A DNA stretch of 9,465 nt from Candidatus Zixiibacteriota bacterium (GCA_003520965.1 DOTU01000141.1:5965-15429); one strand, 5' to 3'. Shown: positions 1 through 7,270, numbered from the stretch's first letter. Notes: a model not told the origin generated them from the sequence alone. Numbers and translations are program-made.

Positions 1-102
1 GTCGGGGTGGCTCTTCTGTTTTTAGATAAGATATCTATTTTCGGATGGCCTTTCCTAAACTCGATTTCAGGGGATGCCGGACTTGGAAGTCCGGCCTATT
101 AA
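1..102 (+). other. possible 3' end of an upstream reading frame
   Basis: Frame 1 is open from the window edge to a TAA at 100-102, giving about 33 codons. The first part is hydrophobic (VGVALLFLDKISIFGW) and is followed by SISGD; the last codons fall inside the hairpin at 76-95. The other two forward frames stop by base 29. A hydrophobic stretch followed by a GD pair vaguely recalls the small DUF2905 membrane proteins that can sit near queA. Too little is visible to claim this, and an open frame of this length could be chance. Confidence 0.2.
76..95. repeat. perfect 9-bp hairpin, REP-like
   Basis: GCCGGACTT (76-84) is followed by a GG centre and AAGTCCGGC (87-95), a perfect inverted repeat preceded by GGGGAT. 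There is no T-tract immediately after it; the nearest run, TTTTT, begins at 113. It is therefore not a standard intrinsic terminator. Its form (a GGG-rich head and a tight GC-rich stem) resembles the hairpin at 5813-5845, suggesting a dispersed palindromic repeat. Confidence 0.6.
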
Positions 103-152
103 TAATAAGGGATTTTTAGCGGTCAAGTACTTATCCGCACAAGTGATAGCAA

Positions 153-1193
153 ATGAGCGTTGATATTAAAGATTACGATTACGAGCTTCCGGAGGGGCGC
201 GTGGCCTTTTATCCGGCTGAGCCGAGGGATACTTCAAGGCTTCTGTACATGCCGCGTTTTGAAGGCTCATTTCAGCATCTTTCTTTTATCGATTTTCCAA
301 GTTTTCTTAAGGCGGGGGATGTTTTAGTCCTCAACGATTCCAAAGTCTTCCCGGCGCGGCTTTGGGGTCATAAAAAGGGAAGCGGGGGCAAGGCAGAGAT
401 ATTTTTGCTCCAAGAGTTTCCTGATGGTACTTGGGAAGCGCTGGTTAAGCCGGGACGGCGTTTGGCGCCTGGTTCGGAGATCGAGTTTTTCGATGGTAAG
501 CTTTTAGCAACTCTCGGGGAGCGCACCGATAGCGGTGGGCGCTTGGTAAAATTTAATACTAATGGCGATTTACATTCGCTTATCTGGCAGTATGGTGAAG
601 TGCCGCTGCCGCCTTATATCGATCGGAAGGCGGAGGAATCGGATAAAAATCGTTACCAAACGGTTTATGCCGAAAATGTGGGGGCGGTGGCGGCCCCAAC
701 AGCGGGGTTTCATTTTACGGATAATATACTCGAAAAGATAAAGAGTATCGGAGTTCAGGTAGTTAAGCTGACGCTTCATCCTGGTCTGGGGACTTTTCGG
801 CCGATTACGCATAGTAAGATCGAAAGTCATAAGATGCATAAGGAGCGTTTTTATATCCCTGAAGAAACTGCGGAGGCGATAAATTTAGCCAAGCGCGAGG
901 GCAGGCGGGTCATTGCCGTAGGGACTACAAGTGTTAGGGCAATGGAATCGGCGGTAAATATTGATGGCGAGGTTATTTCCGGCGGTTGGAAGGAAACTGA
1001 GTTATTTATCACACCGCCTTATGATTATAAGGTGATCGATGGTTTGTTGACTAATTTCCACCTGCCGAAATCAACGCTATTACTTTTAGTTTCGGCGTTC
1101 GCCGGCCGAGAACGGATATTTGCGGCGTATAAAGAGGCAATTGAGAAGGGGTATCGTTTCTATAGTTATGGCGATGCCATGCTGATTTTATGA
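153..1193 (+). CDS. queA: tRNA preQ1(34) S-adenosylmethionine ribosyltransferase-isomerase QueA
   Basis: QueA moves the ribosyl part of S-adenosylmethionine onto 7-aminomethyl-7-deazaguanine at tRNA position 34 and rearranges it to epoxyqueuosine, late in queuosine synthesis in the cytoplasm. The 346-residue product has the usual family length and its landmarks in order: YELPEGRVAFYPAEPRDTSRLL near the N-terminus, GDVLVLNDSKVFPARL, WEALVKPGRRL, VPLPPYIDR, GAVAAPTAGFHFT, TLHPGLGTFRPI, AVGTTSVRAMES, LLTNFHLPKSTLLLLVSAF and the C-terminal RFYSYGDAML. The ATG at 153 fits the family N-terminus, although no strong Shine-Dalgarno sequence precedes it. Its stop overlaps the ispD start (ATGA), so it probably heads or sits early in the cluster. 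No other queuosine gene is visible in the window. Confidence 0.97.
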   Translation: MSVDIKDYDYELPEGRVAFYPAEPRDTSRLLYMPRFEGSFQHLSFIDFPSFLKAGDVLVLNDSKVFPARLWGHKKGSGGKAEIFLLQEFPDGTWEALVKPGRRLAPGSEIEFFDGKLLATLGERTDSGGRLVKFNTNGDLHSLIWQYGEVPLPPYIDRKAEESDKNRYQTVYAENVGAVAAPTAGFHFTDNILEKIKSIGVQVVKLTLHPGLGTFRPITHSKIESHKMHKERFYIPEETAEAINLAKREGRRVIAVGTTSVRAMESAVNIDGEVISGGWKETELFITPPYDYKVIDGLLTNFHLPKSTLLLLVSAFAGRERIFAAYKEAIEKGYRFYSYGDAMLIL

Positions 1194-1885
1194 AAACATC
1201 AAGAAATATCGCGATTGTGGTAGCTGCCGGAAAAGGCAATCGATTCGGGGGAGAGCTTCCCAAACAGTTTCTGCCGTTATGCGGGAAACCGATGGTAGTC
1301 TATTCTCTTGAGCTATTCGAAAAAAGCGATCTCATAGATGAGGTTGTTCTGGTGGTACACCAGGATTATCTGGCTTATGCTTCGCAAGCGATTGTAGATG
1401 AGTATGGCTTTCACAAAATAAGAAAGATTACTGCCGGCGGTGAGACGAGGCAGGAATCTGTTCTGGCCGGCTTAACGGCCTGCCAGACGGGGATCGATCT
1501 TGTGGCCATACACGATGCGGCACGGCCATTTCTGGCAAACGATCTTTTCAGGCGAGTAATGTTGCAAGCTGCTGAAACCGGTGCGGCGATTTTGGCAGTG
1601 CAGGCTAAGGAAAGTATTAAGTTAGTCGAAAAGGGGATGGTTAGTAATACCTTGAAGCGCGATACGGTCTGGATCGCCCAGACGCCGCAGGTTTTTCGCT
1701 TTGCGGAAATACTCGAGGCTCACAAGCGCGCTGAAGCCTCCCAATATGAGGCCACCGATGATGCCGAAATTTTCGAGCAGTATGGGGGCAAAGTGGCAAT
1801 TGTGCCGGGGAGCTATAACAATATTAAAATTACCACTCCCGATGATATGGTATTGGCGGAAGAGATAATAAAGAGGCTGTTATGA
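1190..1885 (+). CDS. ispD: 2-C-methyl-D-erythritol 4-phosphate cytidylyltransferase IspD
   Basis: IspD couples CTP to 2-C-methyl-D-erythritol 4-phosphate, giving CDP-methylerythritol in the non-mevalonate (MEP) isoprenoid pathway. The 231-residue length is typical. Visible motifs are the nucleotide-binding AAGKGNRFGGELPKQF at residues 12-27, SVLAGL near 90, IHDAARPF near 107-114, the LKRDTVW segment with Arg157, TPQ at 165-167, TDDA at 189-192 and NIKITTPDD at 211-219. The ATG at 1190 overlaps the queA stop by four bases, and its own stop overlaps the ispF start in the same way. Both points support translational coupling. IspD and IspF catalyse steps 3 and 5 of the MEP pathway and are often adjacent or fused; ispE is not present here. 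Confidence 0.97.
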   Translation: MKTSRNIAIVVAAGKGNRFGGELPKQFLPLCGKPMVVYSLELFEKSDLIDEVVLVVHQDYLAYASQAIVDEYGFHKIRKITAGGETRQESVLAGLTACQTGIDLVAIHDAARPFLANDLFRRVMLQAAETGAAILAVQAKESIKLVEKGMVSNTLKRDTVWIAQTPQVFRFAEILEAHKRAEASQYEATDDAEIFEQYGGKVAIVPGSYNNIKITTPDDMVLAEEIIKRLL

Positions 1886-2361
1886 CAACTTATCGTATTG
1901 GCCACGGCTATGATATCCACAAGCTTTGCATGGGACGCAAACTTGTTTTGGGCGGGGTCGAGATCGCGTTTGAAAAAGGGCTTGACGGTCACTCAGATGC
2001 CGATGTAATCTGCCACGCGGTTATGGATTCCCTGTTAGGCGCGGCGGCCTTGGGAGATATCGGCGGGCATTTTCCCAATAATGATATTACCTATAAGAAC
2101 GCGGATTCATTGAAGCTCCTAACGCGCGTTAAGGAATTAATCGGGGAAAGCCGTTATTCAATCGGAAATATCGATATCACTGTAATTGCGGAGGCGCCCA
2201 TGATCGCTCCTCATATTCCGCAAATGATCTCAAATCTATCGCGTGCTCTTGGCATCTCCGCCAACGATATTTCAGTTAAAGCCACGACCAATGAAACATT
2301 GGGCTTTATCGGACGAGGAGAAGGGATAGCTGCGTTTTGCGTGGCCCTATTGCGCAAATGA
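1882..2361 (+). CDS. ispF: 2-C-methyl-D-erythritol 2,4-cyclodiphosphate synthase IspF
   Basis: IspF cyclises CDP-methylerythritol 2-phosphate to methylerythritol 2,4-cyclodiphosphate with release of CMP, and works as a trimer. The 159 residues are the standard length. The metal-binding D-x-H is Asp11/His13 in GHGYDIH, with His45 the likely third ligand. GHSDADV lies at 36-42, LGDIGGHFP at 58-65 (continuing NND), AEAP at 103-106, and the CDP-binding KATTNE with GRGEGIAA at 133-151. A good Shine-Dalgarno sequence, AAGAGG, lies at 1871-1876, five bases before the ATG. The ATG overlaps the ispD stop by four bases, and its own TGA overlaps the preferred start of the next gene. Confidence 0.97.
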   Translation: MTTYRIGHGYDIHKLCMGRKLVLGGVEIAFEKGLDGHSDADVICHAVMDSLLGAAALGDIGGHFPNNDITYKNADSLKLLTRVKELIGESRYSIGNIDITVIAEAPMIAPHIPQMISNLSRALGISANDISVKATTNETLGFIGRGEGIAAFCVALLRK

Positions 2362-2966
2362 GTTTCGATCAAATCTTAGAATTTGTCCGTTCCCAAAACG
2401 AGTTTATTATTTACGGTATTCTCCTGATAAGCGCATTTATCGAAAACGTATTTCCTCCTTTTCCCGGGGATACGGTTACATTGGCGGGCGCCTATCTTGC
2501 AGGTGAGGGGAATATATCTTATATTGGCGTTTTATTTTCAGTTGTCGCGGGGGGAGTTGGCGGGGCCATGACATTGTACACGATCGGAAAATTGAGCGGC
2601 CGGAGATTTTTTGCGACAGGCAATGGCCGGTATTTAGTTAAAGGTAATTTGGAAAAGGTTGAGAGGATGTTTGCCAGGCATGGCAGCGGAATAATAATTG
2701 GTTCGCGCTTCATGGCCGGGATCAGGTCGGCCGTGGCAGTGGGGGCCGGGATTGCTCGATACGATCCGTATCGTATGACGGTTCTCACCACGGTAAGTTT
2801 TATTCTCTGGAATGTTCTTCTGATGGGACTAATGATTTATTTTAAGTCCAATTGGAGGATGATAATTCATTTAATCAAGCATTTTAATTTGGTATTTCTG
2901 GCAATCGGAATACTGCTTTTGATAGGATGGATAATAAGAGCACTGTGGAGAAGAAAATCAAAATAG
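2358..2966 (+). CDS. DedA/VTT-family membrane protein, possible undecaprenyl-phosphate recycling transporter
   Basis: This 202-residue inner-membrane protein has the DedA (SNARE-associated/VTT) signatures: ENVFPPFPGD at residues 29-38, whose acidic residue and PP turn belong to the first re-entrant region, and SRFMAGIR at 116-123 with Arg117 and Arg123, followed by a glycine/alanine-rich turn. Hydrophobic segments lie near 17-35, 55-75, 143-162 and 177-195, and the tail is basic (RALWRRKSK). The usual proline of the RFxPGxR motif is alanine here. I chose ATG 2358 because it overlaps the ispF stop (ATGA); a TTG at 2337 would add seven residues. Some DedA proteins return undecaprenyl phosphate across the membrane. 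Placement between isoprenoid genes and ddl suits that role, but substrate assignment is inference. Confidence 0.88.
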   Translation: MSFDQILEFVRSQNEFIIYGILLISAFIENVFPPFPGDTVTLAGAYLAGEGNISYIGVLFSVVAGGVGGAMTLYTIGKLSGRRFFATGNGRYLVKGNLEKVERMFARHGSGIIIGSRFMAGIRSAVAVGAGIARYDPYRMTVLTTVSFILWNVLLMGLMIYFKSNWRMIIHLIKHFNLVFLAIGILLLIGWIIRALWRRKSK

Positions 2967-4000
2967 CTGTACTTATGGGGGGAAATTCCGCCGAGCGCGA
3001 TGTCTCACTGGCGTCGGGCGCGGGGATTGTTGCGGGCCTTAAAGCCGCCGGGCACGAGGCAATAGGAATCGATACCGCTTTGGGGGCGGGTCAGCTTTCT
3101 GCCCAGACTAAAGCCGAAATCGCGGGCATCAAGGCCGAGCCGCCGTCGGTGACTGATCTTTCGGTATTATCGAGCGAGACTACTATCGAAACGGTTAGTT
3201 CGCCCGATCTCAAGCAAGTCGATCTTGTTTTTATCGCGCTGCATGGCGGGATGGGTGAGAACGGCACAATTCAGGCTCTTCTGGATTTAATGGATATTCC
3301 CTATACCGGCTCAGGCGTATTAGCCTCGGCTGCGGCGATGGATAAACTAATCGCCAAGAAAATATTTATAGCCTCGGATATTCCCACGCCGGATTATTTC
3401 GTTAAGTTATCGACTGATATCTGCGATGAAATAGAGCTGATTTCGGAGGTTAAAAACGGCGTTGGTTTCCCGGTTGTGGTCAAACCAAACGATCAGGGCT
3501 CGTCGGTGGGGCTCGATATTGCCAGGGATGCGGCCAGCCTGTTTGAAATCGCTAAGAAGGCTGCTTTGTATTCGGATAAGGTTCTCTTTGAAAAATTTAT
3601 TCCGGGGCGAGAGTTAACGGTGGCAATATTGGATGACCAAACCTTGCCCGTAGTAGAGATCAAGCCGCATGACGGTTTCTACGATTACCGTCATAAATAT
3701 ACTGTGGGTAAAACCGATTATCTGGTGCCTGCCCCGATTACGGAAGATGAGGAACGTCGGACACGCGAGCTGGGCCTCCTGGCGTTTGAGGCGCTGGGCT
3801 GCCGAGGTTATGCCAGGGTTGATTTCAGAATGTCGCCGGAGGGTAAGCTGTTTTGCCTTGAAGTTAATACTCTTCCGGGTATGACAGCCACGTCGCTTGT
3901 TCCCAAAGCTGCCAGGGCCGCGGGGATCGAATTTTCCGAGTTGCTTAGCCGTATCGCGGAAAGCGCCCTCCATCATCACAAGAAAGGAAATAGAGATTGA
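2927..4000 (+). CDS. ddl: D-alanine--D-alanine ligase Ddl
   Basis: This ATP-grasp enzyme joins two D-alanines for the peptidoglycan pentapeptide. Of 357 residues, the first 50 hold the VLMGGNSAERDVSLASG substrate-binding segment with Glu23. Then come ALHGGMGENG (104-113), YTGSGVLASAAAMDK (126-140), VVKPNDQGSSVG (184-195), FEKFIPGRELTV (221-232), the omega-loop DYRHKYTVGKTDY (253-265), GYARVDFR (294-301) and LEVNTLPGMTATSL (311-324). The Lys-Tyr pair in the omega-loop favours D-Ala over D-lactate as second substrate. A stretch at about 51-95 is longer than in short DdlB enzymes. The ATG at 2927 overlaps the DedA gene by 40 bases and lacks a well-spaced Shine-Dalgarno sequence; a GTG at 2945 is an alternative start, still ahead of the conserved region. 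Confidence 0.96.
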   Translation: MDNKSTVEKKIKIAVLMGGNSAERDVSLASGAGIVAGLKAAGHEAIGIDTALGAGQLSAQTKAEIAGIKAEPPSVTDLSVLSSETTIETVSSPDLKQVDLVFIALHGGMGENGTIQALLDLMDIPYTGSGVLASAAAMDKLIAKKIFIASDIPTPDYFVKLSTDICDEIELISEVKNGVGFPVVVKPNDQGSSVGLDIARDAASLFEIAKKAALYSDKVLFEKFIPGRELTVAILDDQTLPVVEIKPHDGFYDYRHKYTVGKTDYLVPAPITEDEERRTRELGLLAFEALGCRGYARVDFRMSPEGKLFCLEVNTLPGMTATSLVPKAARAAGIEFSELLSRIAESALHHHKKGNRD

Positions 4001-4722
4001 AGTTTAACGCAGTAATATACGATCTGGGTTCGACGTTAATAGATTACGAGAATCACAATTGGGATGAGTTGGGGTTGATGGGTTGCCAGAATGCCTGTCC
4101 CACTCTGAACGGGATGTCAAATACGCTCATTACACCTGAGCTTCTCTGGCAGGATTTCCATTATACAATTGATCAGATGTTCGAAAATCACTCTAAGGAC
4201 CTGGCCGAAATTGATCTTTATGAGGTTACTTCAAATATCCTAAAAAAGCTTGGCATTTCGGTTTTGGATGGGCTGGTCACAAGATTTGTCGATGCCTACT
4301 ACCTTCCCATTACCAACCAATGCACGATTATTCCGGGGGCTGAAGAAATATTGGCTAAGTGCAAAAAAGAAGGTTTGAAGGTTGGGCTGGTATCGAATAC
4401 AATATTCCCGGCCAATTTCCACAGGGCGGAGATGGAACGTTTTGGTATATTAAAATACTTTGATTTTACCATATTTTCGTCCGAGTTCAAATCGCGCAAG
4501 CCTAAAAAGGATATCTATCTCAAGGCCCTGGAGCTTGCGGGAGCGAAGCCCGATAATGCTGTTTTTGTCGGCGATAGGCTGCTTGAAGATGTCGAAGGAC
4601 CACAAGCGGTGGGGATTAAAGCGATATTGAAATTCATTAAGGGGCGCGACTACTCCGCGCCCATCACTCCCTATAGAACCATATATAAACTAAGCGAGCT
4701 TGAGAAAATCATTCTAGCTTAG
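3997..4722 (+). CDS. HAD-superfamily hydrolase-like protein with altered motif I
   Basis: A 241-residue haloacid-dehalogenase-fold protein of unknown substrate. Motif I is YDLGSTL with Asp9 as nucleophile, but position 11, normally the acid/base Asp of DxD phosphatases, is Gly. Motif II is the SNT of GLVSNT (Ser133), motif III is Lys168 in SRKP, and motif IV is VGDRLLED (Asp193, Asp198). Residues 15-110 form a helical cap, as in subfamily I. The TTG start at 3997 overlaps the ddl stop (TTGA) and has AAAGGA at 3983-3988, eight bases upstream. Motifs II-IV are intact, so the fold is probably maintained. The Asp-to-Gly change occurs in other HAD groups and may mean a different leaving group, weak phosphatase activity or a non-catalytic role. 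Confidence 0.85.
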   Translation: MKFNAVIYDLGSTLIDYENHNWDELGLMGCQNACPTLNGMSNTLITPELLWQDFHYTIDQMFENHSKDLAEIDLYEVTSNILKKLGISVLDGLVTRFVDAYYLPITNQCTIIPGAEEILAKCKKEGLKVGLVSNTIFPANFHRAEMERFGILKYFDFTIFSSEFKSRKPKKDIYLKALELAGAKPDNAVFVGDRLLEDVEGPQAVGIKAILKFIKGRDYSAPITPYRTIYKLSELEKIILA

Positions 4723-4725
4723 ACT

Positions 4726-4731
4726 GGAGGA
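4726..4731 (+). promoter_or_regulatory. strong Shine-Dalgarno site deciding a TTG start
   Basis: GGAGGA lies five bases before the TTG at 4737, in the short gap after the HAD gene stop. It is the best ribosome binding site seen in the window and supports TTG as the true start of the M42 peptidase. Confidence 0.8.
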
Positions 4732-4736
4732 ATTCC

Positions 4737-5804
4737 TTGAGTAAATACCAACAACTCCTGCAAGAACTGACTGACGCCCACGGCGTATCCGGTTTCGAAG
4801 AAGAAGCCGTTACAGTTATGAAAAAGCATATCAAAGGCGCCGACGAGATAGTTTTTGATAAGCTTGGTAGCATAATCGCAAAAAAAGTGGGGACAGCCGA
4901 TCGGCCCAGAATTATGATTGCCGGTCATATCGATGAGATTGGTTTCATCGTTAAGGAGATTACGTCAGAGGGGTATATCAAGTTCCTGCCGCTGGGTGGA
5001 TGGTGGGGACATGTGGCTTTGGCCCAACGAGTGATCGTTAAGACAATGAAAGGCGATGTACCTGGTATTATCGGTTCCAAGCCGCCGCATATCTTGACTG
5101 ACGAGGAGCGCAAGAAAGTTCTCGATTTTAAGGATATGTTTATCGATGTCGGTGTTTGCAAGGGATTCGATGTCAAGGCGCTGGGTATTCGGCCCGGAGA
5201 TCCCATTGTGCCTGATTCCAAATTTCAGGTGATGGGAAACCCCAATCTCTACATGAACAAAGCTTTCGATAACAGGTTGGGCGCTGCGGCCGCCGTGGCT
5301 GTTTTCAATGAATTTGCAAAAATCAAACATCCCAACACTCTTTATGCAGTCGGCACAGTTCAGGAAGAGGTTGGTTTGCGCGGCGCGGGTACAGCCGCCC
5401 ATATTGTCGATCCCGATGTTGCTTTTATCGCCGATGTCTCGATATCCGGTGACAGCCCTGATTCGCAGTTGACTTTTGGCAAACTCGGCTCGGGACCGTC
5501 GATAACCGTATTCGATGGTTCGATGATCCCCAACCGCAAGCTGCGCGACCTGGTGGTTAATGTTGCCGAAGAATGCAAAATTCCATATCATTTCGCAGCT
5601 CTGGAAAGAGGCGGTACGGATGGCGGAAGAATTCATATCAGCCGGGCAGGTGTTCCCACGCTTTATGTTGGCGCCGCTACGAGATATATTCACAGCCACA
5701 CCTCAATTCTTCATAAGGGGGATTTCCAAAATCTGGTCAAGCTTTTAACCGAGGTGATAAAGAGGCTCGATACTAAAGCTGTGGAAAAGCTCAGCCGGAA
5801 GTAA
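4737..5804 (+). CDS. M42-family dinuclear metallo-aminopeptidase
   Basis: A 355-residue cytosolic aminopeptidase of family M42 (glutamyl aminopeptidase/deblocking aminopeptidase/FrvX type), normally a tetrahedral dodecamer that trims peptides. The HGVSGFEEE opening at 15-23 is typical. The metal site is seen as AGHIDEIG (His64, with Asp66), AFDNRLG (Asp178), VQEEVGLRGA (catalytic Glu210 and metal-binding Glu211), IADVS (Asp233) and RYIHSH near 317-321. The GGTDGG segment at 292-297 is also conserved. All expected ligands are present, so it should be active. M42 members were sometimes named endoglucanase; that label would be misleading here. The gene follows the HAD gene by 14 bases and starts with TTG. 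A hairpin repeat separates it from cysS. Confidence 0.95.
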   Translation: MSKYQQLLQELTDAHGVSGFEEEAVTVMKKHIKGADEIVFDKLGSIIAKKVGTADRPRIMIAGHIDEIGFIVKEITSEGYIKFLPLGGWWGHVALAQRVIVKTMKGDVPGIIGSKPPHILTDEERKKVLDFKDMFIDVGVCKGFDVKALGIRPGDPIVPDSKFQVMGNPNLYMNKAFDNRLGAAAAVAVFNEFAKIKHPNTLYAVGTVQEEVGLRGAGTAAHIVDPDVAFIADVSISGDSPDSQLTFGKLGSGPSITVFDGSMIPNRKLRDLVVNVAEECKIPYHFAALERGGTDGGRIHISRAGVPTLYVGAATRYIHSHTSILHKGDFQNLVKLLTEVIKRLDTKAVEKLSRK

Positions 5805-5812
5805 GAATAACA

Positions 5813-5845
5813 AATTGGGTGTCACAGCTTGCTGTGACCCCAATT
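5813..5845. repeat. 15-bp imperfect hairpin between M42 peptidase and cysS
   Basis: AATTGGG (5813-5819) pairs with CCCAATT (5839-5845), and GTCACAGC (5821-5828) pairs with GCTGTGAC (5831-5838). T5820 is a single bulge and TT is the centre; in RNA the innermost pairs would open to make a loop. There is no T-run after it, so intrinsic termination is unlikely. It ends about 10 bases before the cysS ribosome binding site. It may be a dispersed palindromic repeat, or may stabilise or process the message. Confidence 0.65.
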
Positions 5846-5854
5846 GCAAATAAC

Positions 5855-5861
5855 GGAAGGA
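5855..5861 (+). promoter_or_regulatory. Shine-Dalgarno site deciding the cysS start
   Basis: GGAAGGA ends nine bases before ATG 5871. It supports that ATG over the in-frame TTG at 5844, which would lie inside the hairpin and add nine residues unlike CysRS N-termini. Confidence 0.75.
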
Positions 5862-5870
5862 TATCCAAAC

Positions 5871-7268
5871 ATGGCGCCTAAATTTTTCAATACGCTGACG
5901 CGCACTCTTGAGGAGTTTAAACCGATAAATGGTAATTCTGTCGGGATGTATACCTGTGGACCGACAGTCTATGGGCCGGCGCATATCGGTAATTTCCGCG
6001 CTTATGTTTTCGAGGATATACTGAGACGTTACCTCAAATACAAGGGGTATTCGGTAAAGCAAGTCATGAACCTGACTGATATCGATGATAAGACTATTCG
6101 GGATTCACAAGCCGCAGGGATCAGTCTCGATGAGCATACCAAAAAGTTCAAGGACCAGTTTTTCAAGGATATAGATCGTCTCAATATCGAACGAGCCGAG
6201 CTCTACCCTGAGGCCACCAAGCATATTCCAGAGATGGTTATTCTGGTGCAAAAGCTTCTCGACAACGGTCATGCTTACTACTCCGGCGGCTCATTCTATT
6301 TTAAGATTTCCACTTTCCCTAAATATGGCGCCCTATTTCATATGGATATTGAGTCGCTGAAGGCTGGGGCAAGGATTGACAATGATGAGTATGAGAAAGA
6401 GACCGCCTCCGATTTTGCTATCTGGAAAGGGTGGAGCGAGCGCGACGGCGATGTCTATTGGGAAACCGAGCTTGGCAAAGGTCGTCCCGGCTGGCATATT
6501 GAGTGCTCAGCCATGTCGATGAAATATCTGGGCGAGCATTTTGATATTCACACGGGCGGAGTGGATAATATCTTCCCTCATCACGAAAATGAGATTGCTC
6601 AATCTGAGGGTGCTACCGGCAAGAAGTTTGTTAATTACTGGTTGCATAATGCTCACTTGTTAGTTGAAAATAGAAAGATGGCCAGGCGCGATAATAATTT
6701 CTACACTTTAGAAGATTTGGTTAAAATGGGGCATAATCCAGTTGCAGTAAGATATCTACTTTTATCCACTCATTACCGGCAGCAGCTCAATTTTACTTTT
6801 GAAGGTTTAGAGGGCGCAAAAAACGCGATAACTCGATTACGCGATTTTAAATTAAATGTCGAGAGCGCTAAAATTGGCCCGGAGAGTAGCGCAGTTAAGG
6901 ATTCAATCGAAAAGGCTGTGACAGAATTTGAGGCTGGACTCGATGATGACCTGAATATTTCCCCCACGCTAGCCTCGGTATTCGATTTTGTGCGAGAGAT
7001 TAACGCAATCGTGGCCGAACAGGGGCTTTCGGAGTCCAATAAGAAAAAAGTAATCGATACGCTAAAGCGGTTCGATAGTGTCCTCGGTGTTATATATGCT
7101 ACTGAAGATCAAATCGATGAGCGGGTGGAGAAGTTGATCAACGAGCGGATCGCTGCAAAAAAGATACGCGATTTCAAGAAAGCCGATCAGATAAGAGCCG
7201 ATTTGCTTTCCGAGGGCATTATTCTTGAGGACACTGCCACCGGCACGGTTTGGAAGCGGAAGCTATAA
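5871..7268 (+). CDS. cysS: cysteinyl-tRNA synthetase CysS
   Basis: This class I aminoacyl-tRNA synthetase charges tRNA-Cys. The 465 residues match the bacterial length (E. coli about 461). Near the N-terminus are YTCGPTVYGPAHIGNFRAY, with zinc ligand Cys29 and the HIGH-type HIGN at 38-41, and NLTDIDDKTI at 67-76. GRPGWHIECSAMSMKYLG supplies Cys212, and FPHHENEIAQSE supplies His237 and Glu241, so all four zinc ligands are present. The C-terminus has the helical DALR-like region and the KKIRDFKKADQIRADL segment. The second signature, normally KMSKS followed by LGNF, reads KMARR then DNNF at 269-277: the first Lys and Met remain, but the Ser and second Lys are changed. The gene otherwise looks intact, and no second cysS is in view. 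Confidence 0.96.
   Translation: MAPKFFNTLTRTLEEFKPINGNSVGMYTCGPTVYGPAHIGNFRAYVFEDILRRYLKYKGYSVKQVMNLTDIDDKTIRDSQAAGISLDEHTKKFKDQFFKDIDRLNIERAELYPEATKHIPEMVILVQKLLDNGHAYYSGGSFYFKISTFPKYGALFHMDIESLKAGARIDNDEYEKETASDFAIWKGWSERDGDVYWETELGKGRPGWHIECSAMSMKYLGEHFDIHTGGVDNIFPHHENEIAQSEGATGKKFVNYWLHNAHLLVENRKMARRDNNFYTLEDLVKMGHNPVAVRYLLLSTHYRQQLNFTFEGLEGAKNAITRLRDFKLNVESAKIGPESSAVKDSIEKAVTEFEAGLDDDLNISPTLASVFDFVREINAIVAEQGLSESNKKKVIDTLKRFDSVLGVIYATEDQIDERVEKLINERIAAKKIRDFKKADQIRADLLSEGIILEDTATGTVWKRKL
7258..7262 (+). promoter_or_regulatory. Shine-Dalgarno-like site for the TPR gene
   Basis: GGAAG lies within the last codons of cysS, eight bases before GTG 7271. It favours that GTG as the start over the upstream in-frame TTG at 7250. 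Confidence 0.45.
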
Positions 7269-7270
7269 TT

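Noticed and set aside
76..117. An intrinsic terminator formed by the hairpin at 76-95 and TTTTT at 113-117
   Set aside because: The T-run is 17 bases past the stem, too far for normal Rho-independent termination.
3614..3979. A 121-codon open frame on the - strand within ddl
   Set aside because: It opposes the conserved ATP-grasp C-terminal region of ddl and has no family features.
4965..5699. A 244-codon open frame on the - strand
   Set aside because: It lies wholly inside the well-supported M42 peptidase gene, has no recognisable motif, and its composition reads as an antisense shadow.
5805..5870. A T-box or other riboswitch ahead of cysS
   Set aside because: The leader is only 66 bases. 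It has a single palindromic hairpin and none of the T-box stems or conserved T-box sequence.
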